Shown: piece by piece, positions 16,749-25,340 of the stretch | Layout of the letters: the number at the start of each line of letters is the position of its first letter | Numbering within the stretch: the first letter of the stretch is position 1 | Source: Phocaeicola faecicola | GTDB taxonomy: Bacteria > Bacteroidota > Bacteroidia > Bacteroidales > Bacteroidaceae | Length of the DNA: 64,000 nt | NCBI RefSeq assembly: GCF_013618865.1 | Contig: NZ_JABSOE010000007.1 | Location: 1-64,000, forward strand | Direction of reading: 5' to 3' | Notes under the pieces: generated by a model | Seen by the model: only the letters and a program-made list of their open reading frames with translations | Told to the model about the DNA's origin: nothing | Database searches by the model: none | Translations under genes and position numbers: made by a program

Positions 16749-17468
16749 ATGACAGAGAAAGACATTGAACAGTTGCGTGCATGGGCGGACGAGTATCACC
16801 GGGCTTCTTTTATCGTGTCCGACCCGGTACAGTTTCCGCACCGCTATACGCAGGCGGAAGACATTGAGATCTGTGGACTGCTGACGGCTTTGCTGAGTTT
16901 CGGCAACCGCAAGCAGATTTTGAAGAAAGTGAACGAACTGGATGAAAGGATGGGACAGGCTCCGCTGAAGTATCTTTTGTCGAAGGAGTGGGAAAAGGAT
17001 TTCCCGGCAGGAGACGGGCGCAGTTTTTACCGGATGGTTTCGTACGGGGCCTTTCGGGAATATTGGGAAAAACTGTATGAGGTCTATCGTCATCATACCA
17101 CGCTCGGCGACTGGCTGATGCGCTATCCGGGCATTCCGATGCAGCGCCTGTGCGCTTTTCTGGGAGTATCCGACCGTAGTCCGCAGAAAAAGCTGAATAT
17201 GTTTCTCCGGTGGATGGTCCGCCGGGATTCGGAAGTCGATTTCGGTATCTGGAGGCAGATGGATCCGGCTGAGCTGATTATTCCGCTGGATACTCATGTG
17301 TGCCGGATGGCCTGGCAGCTGGGACTGATTGAGCGGCCTGTCTTTTCACTTGCGGCTGCAAAGCGGATTACGCAGGTCTTGTCGGAGATTTTTCCGGCAG
17401 ATCCTTGTCTGGGTGATTTTGCTTTATTTGGTTATGGGGTAAATCATCCTGCATTGGAGGAAAAATGA
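16749..17468 (+). CDS. TIGR02757 (DUF2400) family protein
   Basis: This 239-residue protein matches the TIGR02757 family of uncharacterised proteins, frequent in Bacteroidota and resembling the HhH-GPD DNA glycosylase fold. Recognisable segments are FIVSDPVQFPHRY, EDIEICGLLTALLSFGNRKQI, KLNMFLRWMVRRD and the conserved LIIPLDTHVCRMAWQLGL, followed by GDFALFGYGVNH. The LDTHV segment resembles the catalytic-loop region of endonuclease III-like proteins, so a DNA-repair role is plausible but unproven. The start fits the family's usual N-terminus, although it lies only three bases after a terminator's T run. sbcD follows 89 bases later. Confidence 0.85.
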   Translation: MTEKDIEQLRAWADEYHRASFIVSDPVQFPHRYTQAEDIEICGLLTALLSFGNRKQILKKVNELDERMGQAPLKYLLSKEWEKDFPAGDGRSFYRMVSYGAFREYWEKLYEVYRHHTTLGDWLMRYPGIPMQRLCAFLGVSDRSPQKKLNMFLRWMVRRDSEVDFGIWRQMDPAELIIPLDTHVCRMAWQLGLIERPVFSLAAAKRITQVLSEIFPADPCLGDFALFGYGVNHPALEEK

Positions 17469-17557
17469 TAACTTTAGGAACGGAATTCTCTTGTGGGCTG
17501 ACCTATGGGGAAATCGTAATAAATAATATCTGAATCGGGTTTAATTTGTAGAGGAGT

Positions 17558-18805
17558 ATGATGAAAATATTGGCAACGGGAGACTGGCATTTGGGAAACT
17601 GTTTCCACGGTTTCGACCGTATGGAGGAGCATGCGCATTATCTGGACTGGCTGTTGGATTGTGTGCAGCGGGAAGAGGCGGATGTCTTGCTGATAGCCGG
17701 GGACGTGTTTGATTCCAGCAATCCTTCGGCTGCGGCTCAGGAACTGTATTATTCTTTTCTGAACCGGCTGAATGAACGTTTTCCGGCTTTGCAGACGGTT
17801 ATCATTGCGGGAAATCATGACTCGGCCGCACGTCTGGAGGCTCCGCGTGAGATGCTGGAGCGGCATCGGGTATATGTTCGGGGAGTTGTCCGTCGCTTGC
17901 CGGAAGGTGAGGTGGACTGGGATAACCTGCTGGTTCCGGTTACAGGAGGAAAGGAGGCTCAGGAACGGGCGTGGATAGTGGCGGTGCCGTATCTGCGCGA
18001 CGGAGATTTTGTGCGTGGCATGTCGTATGCAGAAGGGGTTTCCGATTTTCTGAACCGTGCGCTACAGGCTGCGGGCAGGAAGAAGCGTCCGGATGAGGCT
18101 GTGTTGCTCATGGCTCATCTATATGCTACCGGTGCGGAGATTGCTGAAGGGTCTTCGGAACGGGTGGTCATCGGAGGGGCCGAGAGAGTGGACATGAGTC
18201 GGGTGGAATGTGAAGTCGGGGCTGTGGTACTGGGGCATTTGCACCGGCGGCAGAAACTGGGGAACCGGAGCAACTGGTTCTATCCGGGGAGTGCGCTTCC
18301 GATGTCGTTTACGGAGCGTATGTACCGGCATGGGGCAGTGAGTCTGACCTTTTCGGGTGGCGAACTGGCCGGAGAGCCTTGTTTTCATGAATACACATTG
18401 TTGCATCCGCTTCGCTCACTTCCGGAGAAACCGGCTTTGCTTCCGGAGGTAATTGAGGTATTGAGTAAATTACCCGATGCCGGGGAGGAAGGTGTGGAGG
18501 CTCATATGCCTTATCTGGAAGTGAATGTGTTGCTGGATACGCCTGTACAAGGAATCAATAAGCAGATTGAGGAGGCGCTGGATGGCAAGGGGGTACGATT
18601 GTGCCGGACGGCCATCTTTTACCGGACGCAGTTGGAGAATGAAACCGGAGAGGTGCTGGAGTCAGTGGATGATCTGCTGACGAAGAACCCGTTGGAAGTG
18701 ATTCGGAAAAGTTACCTGAGCCGGCACAAGTGTGAGATGCGTGAAGAACTGGTGGCCTTGGCCAACCGGGCCATTGAGGCAGCAAGAAAGGAGGATGAAG
18801 AATGA
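17558..18805 (+). CDS. sbcD: SbcCD nuclease subunit D (Mre11-like)
   Basis: The 415-residue metallophosphoesterase is the nuclease half of SbcCD, which cuts hairpins and processes blocked DNA ends. All phosphoesterase motifs are visible: GDWHLG (near residue 9), GDVFDSS, GNHDSAARLE and GHLHRR. The C-terminal capping domain includes VNVLLDTPVQG. ATG at 17561 is an equally good start. Its stop overlaps the sbcC start by four bases (ATGA at 18802), showing translational coupling. Confidence 0.95.
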   Translation: MMKILATGDWHLGNCFHGFDRMEEHAHYLDWLLDCVQREEADVLLIAGDVFDSSNPSAAAQELYYSFLNRLNERFPALQTVIIAGNHDSAARLEAPREMLERHRVYVRGVVRRLPEGEVDWDNLLVPVTGGKEAQERAWIVAVPYLRDGDFVRGMSYAEGVSDFLNRALQAAGRKKRPDEAVLLMAHLYATGAEIAEGSSERVVIGGAERVDMSRVECEVGAVVLGHLHRRQKLGNRSNWFYPGSALPMSFTERMYRHGAVSLTFSGGELAGEPCFHEYTLLHPLRSLPEKPALLPEVIEVLSKLPDAGEEGVEAHMPYLEVNVLLDTPVQGINKQIEEALDGKGVRLCRTAIFYRTQLENETGEVLESVDDLLTKNPLEVIRKSYLSRHKCEMREELVALANRAIEAARKEDEE

Positions 18806-21800
18806 AGTTACTGAGAATCGGAATGTATAATCTGGCTTCCTTTGAGGGAGAGCAGGTGATTGACCTGGAGAGTGAACCGCTTAAGAGTGCGGACCTGTTC
18901 TCCATTGTCGGTGAGACCGGAAGCGGTAAGTCGACGGTGCTGGACGCTGTCTGTCTGGCACTGTACGGACTGGCTCCCCGTTTCTATGGGGCGGATAACT
19001 TTGATTATTACAATACGGAGAAACCGGATAATGACAAGGTACTGGAGCCGGATGACCCGCGCAATATCTTGCGGAAAGGGATGAAGGACTGCTGGGCAGA
19101 AGTCTGTTTCCTGGCACGTGACGGTTTCCGCTACCGGGCCCGCTGGTCCTGTTCGGTGGCCCGTGTCAATTATAGCCGTCCGGTACGCAGGCTGTTCCGG
19201 ATAGAGGCCGATCCGCATGGACGGATGGTAGAAAAGGAAGTAGACATAACGGAAGGAAAGCGCCAGAAGCGGGGACACAAGAATGTGAATAACGAGGCAC
19301 TCGACCGTATTATCGGACTGGATTACGGTCAGTTTACCCGGACAGTCATGCTGGCGCAGAATTCCTTTGCCAATTTTGTGAAGGCAGACGACAAGGATAA
19401 GGCGGTATTGCTGGAAAAACTGACAGGTACCGAACTGTATACGTCGATTGCCCGGAAGATTTATGAGTTTTACAAACAGGCGGAAGAGGGTTACCGCCTG
19501 CTGTCCGATCAGGTCAAGGCATTTGCGGTACATCGCCTGGATCAGGAGGAATTGGATAAGACGACGGCCCTGCTCGAAGTGCAGGAGAAAAATATTCAGG
19601 AAGAACGTCAGCGTGCCTTGAAAATAGATGAGCAGTTGCAGTGGTACAATGGACTGGAGACGCTGAAAACGGCCTTGGAAGCCGAGGAACAGAAATGGAA
19701 GCACGCCATGGAGCATGCCGGTGGTTTGTTGCCCCAGCGCAGGGAATTGCAGCGGGTGGAAGCGGTCGCTTCGATACGGGATGTCTTTCAGAACAGTGTG
19801 TCGCTGGAAAAGGAAGTCGGAAAATTGTCCGTAGACAGGGATCAGTTGCAGCACGAAGTACTCTCCCGGGAGGAACAGGTTCAGAAGGAGAAGGAACGGG
19901 TGGAGCAATTCCGGAAGGAATGGATGGAAACCCGTAATGCGTGGGAAGGATGGCTTCCGAAACTGAAGGAGGCCCGCCGGATACGGACGGAAGTGAATAC
20001 GCGCCGGGAGCAGGTCGACCGGCAGACGGCGGACTGGAAGAAGCGCAGGCAGAAGTATGAGACGATTTCACTGGAGAAACAGAAAAACCAGGTGGAACTG
20101 GATGGTCTGCTTCGCGTGAGGGAAGAGGCGGCTCATTGGCTGGAGGAACAGGAACCGTATCGTCCGGTGTGGGAGAATATGGGAGTCATCGCCGAGCGTC
20201 TGACGCAATTGCTGCAATGGAAGGAGCGTTGCCAGAAGGAGTCCAAGGCCATCGAGGAAGAGGGGAACAGGCTTCAGGAGCAGCAAAAGGCCATGGAGGA
20301 AATGGAGCAGGCTTTGAAGAAAAGTGCGGAGGAGCTGGCTCAGTTGCATGAGCACATGAGCCTTCGGCAACGGGAATTGGCTGAACAGGATTTGGAGCGG
20401 TTGCAGCAGGACCTGGAGGGGGTAACGGAGGTGTACAAGACCTGGGAGGCCCTCGAAAAGATGTATCAGGGGGCTTGTCTGTTGCAGCAGGAACAGAAAC
20501 GGAAACAGGAGGAGGTACTTGCCGGAGAAAAGCAGACTGCCCAACTGGAGGAAGAGGTGGCTGTATTGCAGCAGGAGCAGGCGACGATTCAACAGTTGCT
20601 ACCGGGACTGGAAGAAGCCTATCAGTTGGTCAGTGGGCGGACTGCTGCTGATTTGCGTGCTTCTCTGCAACCGGATCAGCCTTGTCCGGTATGCGGCTCT
20701 ACGCATCATCCTTATGCCGAGGGAGTGGAGAATGTATTGCTGCCCATTAAGAAAGAGTTGGACCAGCGCAGGGAAAGGATGGAACAGTTGAAGGTTTTGC
20801 TGGACAGGGTGCCCGATGGCCTGCTGATCCGGCTTGCAACCGTGAAGGGACAGTTGGCGGCTCATCGTACCGGACTGCAGCAGCTGGAAACTCGCTGGGC
20901 GGATACGGTTGCCGAGTGGGAGCGGGAAGCGGTAAAATGTCCGGAACTTCCTTCGAAACTCACGGAGGTGCTGGAAACGGCTTTGTCTACAGATTGGGGA
21001 GAACTGATGGGAAGGAAGAAGGCCGAAACGGTAGTCCGTGGCAAGCAGCTTCGGGCACAGGTCAACGGTTATCTGGCGCTTCAGAAGGAACTGGGAGCAT
21101 GGCGGAAGCAGTATGATGAGCAGAACCTGAAACAGGTGCAGGTACAGGAACGTTTACACCGGAGCCAGTCGGAATGGCAGCAACGGAACGGAAAGTGCGA
21201 ACAGCGGAAATCGGAACTGTCGGATTTGCAGCGTGCTGCGGCCGACCTTCATGAGCAATTGTGTGTACAGATTGCGCTGCCCGGATGGAGCGAGGAGTTT
21301 GATGCGGATGCGGTTGCCTGCATACAGCGCTTGCAGGCTATGGCCGAGAAGTTCCGGAAGACGCAGACTTTGCTTCAGGAAACCTTAGGTACGGTCGGCG
21401 AACGGCAGGCATTGATCCGATCGCAACAGTCACAACTGGAAGGCTTGCAGTTGGAAATTCAGCAGGGAGAGAAGGAACTGGAAAAGGAATCTGAAGAAAT
21501 CCGTTGCCAGGAGAAGCAGTGGAAAGATTTGCTGGGGGGAGTGGAGCCCGATGAGTTGGAGCGGAACTGGGGATTGCAGTTGACCGAGAAGGAAGGAAAG
21601 GTGGCGCAGGCCGAGAAAGTATTGAATGAACTGACGGAACGGCACCAGCATGAACGGGGTAAGCTCCGGGCAATGGAGGGGCAGTTGGCTGAAAAGGCAA
21701 GTGCACACGAAGAGGCTTGCAGGCAGGTATGGACTTTCATTGAGGAGTACAATGGCCGGTTGTTGAATCATTCGGATAAGGTGAATGTACCGGCAGTTGA

Positions 21801-22692
21801 ACCGGAAGGACAGGAACTGCTTACGGTCGACTGGCTGCGCGACTGTTTTGCTTCGTCGGACAAATGGACGAAGGTTCGTGAGGACATCCGTCAGGCGGAT
21901 GAAGAAGTCAAATTGTGCCTGGGAAGAAAGGAAGCCCATGAAAAACAGCTGGCAGTTCATTTGAAGGCTGGAGCGGCACGGGGCTGGATGCTTTCTCCGC
22001 ATGAGGAAGCCGATCCTCGTGAGGGCCTTCGGCAACAGCTTACTGATATCCAGCAGAAAATCGAGGAACTGGATAAGGAACGTCAGCTGACGGGAGGTAT
22101 TCTGGTGGCCCATCGTCACAGTGTGGCACAGATACAGGCCTTTCAGGAGGAGTTGACTGCGAAGGAGAAAGATTACCGAAACTGGAAGGAACTGAATGAT
22201 ATCCTGGGAAATGCCAACGGAGATAAGTTCCGGGAAACGGCCCAGTGCTTTACGCTTCGTTTCCTGATCCGCCAGGCCAATGAACAGCTTCGTCTGTTGA
22301 ATCGCAGGTACAGTCTGGAACAGGTACCCGATTCGCTGGGAATCCGTGTCATCGACCATGACAGGGGCGATGAGGTACGTAACATCAGTTCCCTGTCGGG
22401 AGGAGAGACCTTTCTGGTCAGTCTGGCACTGGCATTGGGCTTGTCGTCGTTGTCCTCCCGCAACATTCCGATGGGCAACCTGTTCGTGGATGAAGGTTTC
22501 GGGACCCTGGACAGCAGTAGCCTGAACCTGGTGATTGATGCCTTGTCGAGTCTGCACTCCATGCAGGGTAAGAAAGTAGGTGTAATCAGTCACACGGCTG
22601 AAATGAAGGAGCGGATACGTACACAGATTCAGGTGGTGAAGATGGGAAGCGGAGGCCGGAGCGCACTGACGATCTCCTGTGGAAATCAGTGA
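18802..22692 (+). CDS. sbcC: SbcCD nuclease subunit C (Rad50-like SMC ATPase)
   Basis: The 1296-residue ATPase has Walker A GETGSGKST near the N-terminus, two long coiled-coil arms rich in Q, E, K and L, and a zinc hook CPVCG at residues 628-631 between the arms. At the C-terminus are the ABC signature SLSGGETFLVSLALALG and Walker B NLFVDEGFGTLD. Together with SbcD it forms the ATP-driven nuclease complex. It is longer than the roughly 1050-residue E. coli protein, the extra length lying in the arms. It starts inside the sbcD stop codon. Confidence 0.96.
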   Translation: MKLLRIGMYNLASFEGEQVIDLESEPLKSADLFSIVGETGSGKSTVLDAVCLALYGLAPRFYGADNFDYYNTEKPDNDKVLEPDDPRNILRKGMKDCWAEVCFLARDGFRYRARWSCSVARVNYSRPVRRLFRIEADPHGRMVEKEVDITEGKRQKRGHKNVNNEALDRIIGLDYGQFTRTVMLAQNSFANFVKADDKDKAVLLEKLTGTELYTSIARKIYEFYKQAEEGYRLLSDQVKAFAVHRLDQEELDKTTALLEVQEKNIQEERQRALKIDEQLQWYNGLETLKTALEAEEQKWKHAMEHAGGLLPQRRELQRVEAVASIRDVFQNSVSLEKEVGKLSVDRDQLQHEVLSREEQVQKEKERVEQFRKEWMETRNAWEGWLPKLKEARRIRTEVNTRREQVDRQTADWKKRRQKYETISLEKQKNQVELDGLLRVREEAAHWLEEQEPYRPVWENMGVIAERLTQLLQWKERCQKESKAIEEEGNRLQEQQKAMEEMEQALKKSAEELAQLHEHMSLRQRELAEQDLERLQQDLEGVTEVYKTWEALEKMYQGACLLQQEQKRKQEEVLAGEKQTAQLEEEVAVLQQEQATIQQLLPGLEEAYQLVSGRTAADLRASLQPDQPCPVCGSTHHPYAEGVENVLLPIKKELDQRRERMEQLKVLLDRVPDGLLIRLATVKGQLAAHRTGLQQLETRWADTVAEWEREAVKCPELPSKLTEVLETALSTDWGELMGRKKAETVVRGKQLRAQVNGYLALQKELGAWRKQYDEQNLKQVQVQERLHRSQSEWQQRNGKCEQRKSELSDLQRAAADLHEQLCVQIALPGWSEEFDADAVACIQRLQAMAEKFRKTQTLLQETLGTVGERQALIRSQQSQLEGLQLEIQQGEKELEKESEEIRCQEKQWKDLLGGVEPDELERNWGLQLTEKEGKVAQAEKVLNELTERHQHERGKLRAMEGQLAEKASAHEEACRQVWTFIEEYNGRLLNHSDKVNVPAVEPEGQELLTVDWLRDCFASSDKWTKVREDIRQADEEVKLCLGRKEAHEKQLAVHLKAGAARGWMLSPHEEADPREGLRQQLTDIQQKIEELDKERQLTGGILVAHRHSVAQIQAFQEELTAKEKDYRNWKELNDILGNANGDKFRETAQCFTLRFLIRQANEQLRLLNRRYSLEQVPDSLGIRVIDHDRGDEVRNISSLSGGETFLVSLALALGLSSLSSRNIPMGNLFVDEGFGTLDSSSLNLVIDALSSLHSMQGKKVGVISHTAEMKERIRTQIQVVKMGSGGRSALTISCGNQ

Positions 22693-22775
22693 GCCGATGG
22701 GAATTCCCGTTGAAAAACAGGAATTTGAATGAAATAATTTCTGTTTTTTTGACAACTGAGTCAATAAAAAATGTG

Positions 22776-22783
22776 TATATTTG
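22776..22783 (+). promoter_or_regulatory. -7 box upstream of the orphan lipoprotein gene
   Basis: TATATTTG, full consensus match, 47 bases before ATG 22831. A TTTG at 22748-22751 lies 24 bases upstream, slightly too far for the usual 19-21 base spacing. Confidence 0.5.
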
Positions 22784-22830
22784 TAAAAGAGTGAATACAT
22801 TTGTTTCGGAATTGTCATAATATACGGGGT

Positions 22831-23715
22831 ATGAAACGAAGAAAACTGTTTGAATGGTTGGGGGGTGTGCTGCTTTTGGGAGTGGCAGTCCTCTTCTCGG
22901 CTTGTGAGGACGATCAGGCCGATATCGTGTTTTATTCCGGTTCTTCACTGATTGAGGAAGTCGGGACTTGTACCAACGCTGTCAGTGAAGTGACGCTTTT
23001 CATGAACGGGCGTGAAACGGCTGAGGTGGGCATTGCCTATGGAAAGGGGGCTTACCAGGCGGCTACGTCCGATGTGGAAATTGTCCGTGTAGAAATTGTC
23101 GGCGACCGCCTGCGGTTGTCCTGTGGTGAGAAGGAGGGACGTGCCGTTGTCATGGTAAGCGATGAAAAAGGGAATCAGGCAGGCTTGTGGGTCTATACCG
23201 GACTGGGAAGCATTGAGTGTGCGGCTACCGGAAAAACGGCTGTCAAGGCCATTCTGAACGGGAACGTGATTGCGGATGAGGCGTTGCAGTCGATGGTGGC
23301 AGAGGCTCTGCAAGGCTATCGGCCAATGGAAGAAGGAGGTACGCTGACTTTCATTCCGCAGAATGTGGAGCATTGGCTGCTGGAAGGAGAAGAGGGAACG
23401 GTGAAGTGGACCCGGAATCCGATGTCGGGAGAGTCTGTAGAAGGCACTTATCGGTTCGGATACGATGAACAGCTGATGGGGGAACCGATGGAATGTTTCC
23501 TTGTTTCCTGCGAGGGAGAGGTGCACCGTCTGTATTTGAATCCCGACCTGAACCGTTCGCGCGAGACTGGACCGGTTTCACAATATTGGGTGGAAGATAT
23601 TACTGCTGCCTGTCCCGAAGACGTACTTCAGCAGCTTCCGGAGCAGGCCAGAGTCGCTTATTTCATGGAAACCGTCACTTGGGGAGGCTTCCATGTACTG
23701 GCCGGTGAAGAGTAA
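22831..23715 (+). CDS. Uncharacterised lipoprotein
   Basis: I do not recognise this 294-residue protein. It has an N-terminal basic segment, a hydrophobic stretch and a lipobox LFSAC with C25, so it is probably a lipoprotein. The acidic CEDDQAD after the cysteine resembles the surface-export signal of Bacteroidota lipoproteins. The mature part looks beta-rich: a repeated-strand region (IVRVEIVGDRLRLSCGEKEG), then VKWTRNP and GTYRFGYDE. I chose ATG 22831 (MKRRK) over 22801 because the upstream ten codons do not look like a signal peptide. It converges on the exonuclease III operon. Confidence 0.7.
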   Translation: MKRRKLFEWLGGVLLLGVAVLFSACEDDQADIVFYSGSSLIEEVGTCTNAVSEVTLFMNGRETAEVGIAYGKGAYQAATSDVEIVRVEIVGDRLRLSCGEKEGRAVVMVSDEKGNQAGLWVYTGLGSIECAATGKTAVKAILNGNVIADEALQSMVAEALQGYRPMEEGGTLTFIPQNVEHWLLEGEEGTVKWTRNPMSGESVEGTYRFGYDEQLMGEPMECFLVSCEGEVHRLYLNPDLNRSRETGPVSQYWVEDITAACPEDVLQQLPEQARVAYFMETVTWGGFHVLAGEE

Positions 23716-23752
23716 TCGGATTTTATTGGAAAGTTTGTATTGTAAATAATGA

Positions 23753-23799
23753 AAATCCCTCCAAAGGAATCTTCCGTAAGGATACCTTTGGAGGGATTT
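23753..23799. terminator. Bidirectional terminator, lipoprotein gene and xth
   Basis: Fifteen-base perfect stem AAATCCCTCCAAAGG with its complement at 23785-23799, loop of 17 bases. It lies between convergent genes and can serve both. Confidence 0.85.
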
Positions 23800-23881
23800 G
23801 TGTGGGGATAATCTCCGTGGTGCTGTTTCCGGCCGGTATCATGACGGCCTTTCCACGAAGATGCGTCTTTTCTGTCAGTTG

Positions 23882-24634
23882 TTATTTCAGGGTGACTTCC
23901 ACCGGGCAGTGGTCCGATCCGAAAATCTCGGTATGAATCTTCGCATCTTCCAGCCGGTCTGCCAGACGTGCCGAGGTCAGAAAATAGTCGATACGCCACC
24001 CTGCATTCTTCTCGCGGGCTTTAAAGCGGTACGACCACCACGAATAAATGTTTTCCTGAGTCGGATAGAAGTGGCGGAAGGTATCAATAAAGCCGGCATC
24101 CAGCAGTACCTGGAACTTTTCGCGTTCCTCATCGGTAAAGCCGGCATTTTTCCGGTTGCTCTTCGGGTTCTTCAAGTCAATCTCCTTGTGTGCCACATTC
24201 AGGTCGCCGCACACGATCACCGGCTTTTGTGCATCCAGCTTTTTGAGGTAGTCGAGGAAAGCTTCTTCCCAGGTCATGCGGTAATCCAGACGCTTTAATC
24301 CGTCCTGTGAATTGGGGGTATACACTGTCACCAGATAAAAGTCCTCCATTTCCAGGGTGATGACACGGCCTTCGTGGTCATGTTCATCTATTCCCAGTCC
24401 GTAGGTTACATTTAACGGCTGGTGACGGGTAAAAATCGCTGTACCCGAATATCCTTTTTTTTCAGCATAATTCCAGTAAGACTGGTATCCGTCGAAAGAC
24501 AAGTCCAACTGTCCCTCCTGCATCTTTGTTTCCTGCAGGCAGAAAAAGTCGGCATCCAGTTTGGTAAAGGCTTCACGGAACCCTTTGTCGCAGCAGGCTC
24601 TCAGCCCGTTTACATTCCAAGAAATCAGTTTCAT
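23882..24634 (-). CDS. xth: Exodeoxyribonuclease III
   Basis: This 250-residue AP endonuclease / 3'-5' exonuclease of the EEP superfamily repairs abasic sites. Visible motifs are the metal-binding [10 protein letters not shown] at the start, LQETKMQ with the catalytic glutamate, [27 protein letters not shown], and the C-terminal IDYFLTS and GSDHCPVEV with the active-site histidine. It is the last gene of an operon with the LysM protein and the PorT-like barrel; the gap to the latter is seven bases. The start [10 protein letters not shown] is the usual one. Confidence 0.96.
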   Translation of the reverse strand: MKLISWNVNGLRACCDKGFREAFTKLDADFFCLQETKMQEGQLDLSFDGYQSYWNYAEKKGYSGTAIFTRHQPLNVTYGLGIDEHDHEGRVITLEMEDFYLVTVYTPNSQDGLKRLDYRMTWEEAFLDYLKKLDAQKPVIVCGDLNVAHKEIDLKNPKSNRKNAGFTDEEREKFQVLLDAGFIDTFRHFYPTQENIYSWWSYRFKAREKNAGWRIDYFLTSARLADRLEDAKIHTEIFGSDHCPVEVTLK

Positions 24635-24641
24635 GAGTCTT

Positions 24642-25340
24642 TTATTTCTTTATGTCAAATAAATAAGTGAGTCTGCCCCCGATGTACGAATGGGCAGAAC
24701 GTGAGAAATAATCTTTTTTCGCATTGTGGTAGATGTCGCTCAATCCGAAATAGTAGCGCGCTTCCAGGATGAAATGTCCGATGCCTGTCCGGACTTCCAG
24801 TCCGCCTCCGCCTACGATTCCGTAATCCAGCTTGTTTTCCGCCATTTTCCCGTATTGTTCCCTTACCGGCCGCATGTCGGGGTGCCAGGATGCACTGGTC
24901 TTTTCGTTTTCTCCAAGGAGGAAGCCGAACTGCGGACCGAGATTCAGTACGAAGCGGGCTCCGTTTCCTTTGTCTTTTCCGAAAGCCAGGTGGGCCATCA
25001 GCGGCACTTCTATGTAGTTCATCGTGCGCTGGTAGCTTTCTCCGCTTTCATCCTCAATGGATTCCTTCCATCCTCTTTGGGAGAAGTTGATTTCTGCCTG
25101 GATACCGCAGATCATCTTGAAATACTTTTCAGAGATGTAGCGTCCCGTAATACCAAAAGATGGCGTAATGAAACTGGCCTGCTTGATCTGGGGCTCAAAA
25201 CTCATGGAACTGAGATTGACGCCGCCGGTTATTCCCACGGAAAAGTTGCGCCGCTGGTCCTGAAGCTGGGCTTTCAGCGGCAGGGCAGTCAGGGTAATCA
25301 CACCGATTGACAGCAGAATTTTTCGTATGCTTGGTCTCAT
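24642..25340 (-). CDS. PorT-like outer-membrane beta-barrel protein
   Basis: The 232-residue protein has a signal peptide ending near LPLKAQ. An eight-strand-type barrel follows, with alternating glycine and aromatic strands ([73 protein letters not shown]). This matches the porin-family/PorT-type barrels (OMP_b-brl_2) common in Bacteroidota. Its start overlaps the stop of the upstream LysM gene by one base (TAATG), so translation is coupled. Function of this individual barrel is not known; PorT itself acts in the type IX secretion pathway, but I do not claim that here. Confidence 0.82.
   Translation of the reverse strand: MRPSIRKILLSIGVITLTALPLKAQLQDQRRNFSVGITGGVNLSSMSFEPQIKQASFITPSFGITGRYISEKYFKMICGIQAEINFSQRGWKESIEDESGESYQRTMNYIEVPLMAHLAFGKDKGNGARFVLNLGPQFGFLLGENEKTSASWHPDMRPVREQYGKMAENKLDYGIVGGGGLEVRTGIGHFILEARYYFGLSDIYHNAKKDYFSRSAHSYIGGRLTYLFDIKK

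Noticed and set aside
21430-22818. Open frame of 462 codons on the minus strand
   Set aside because: Antisense to the sbcC C-terminus, overlaps the lipoprotein promoter, no domain.
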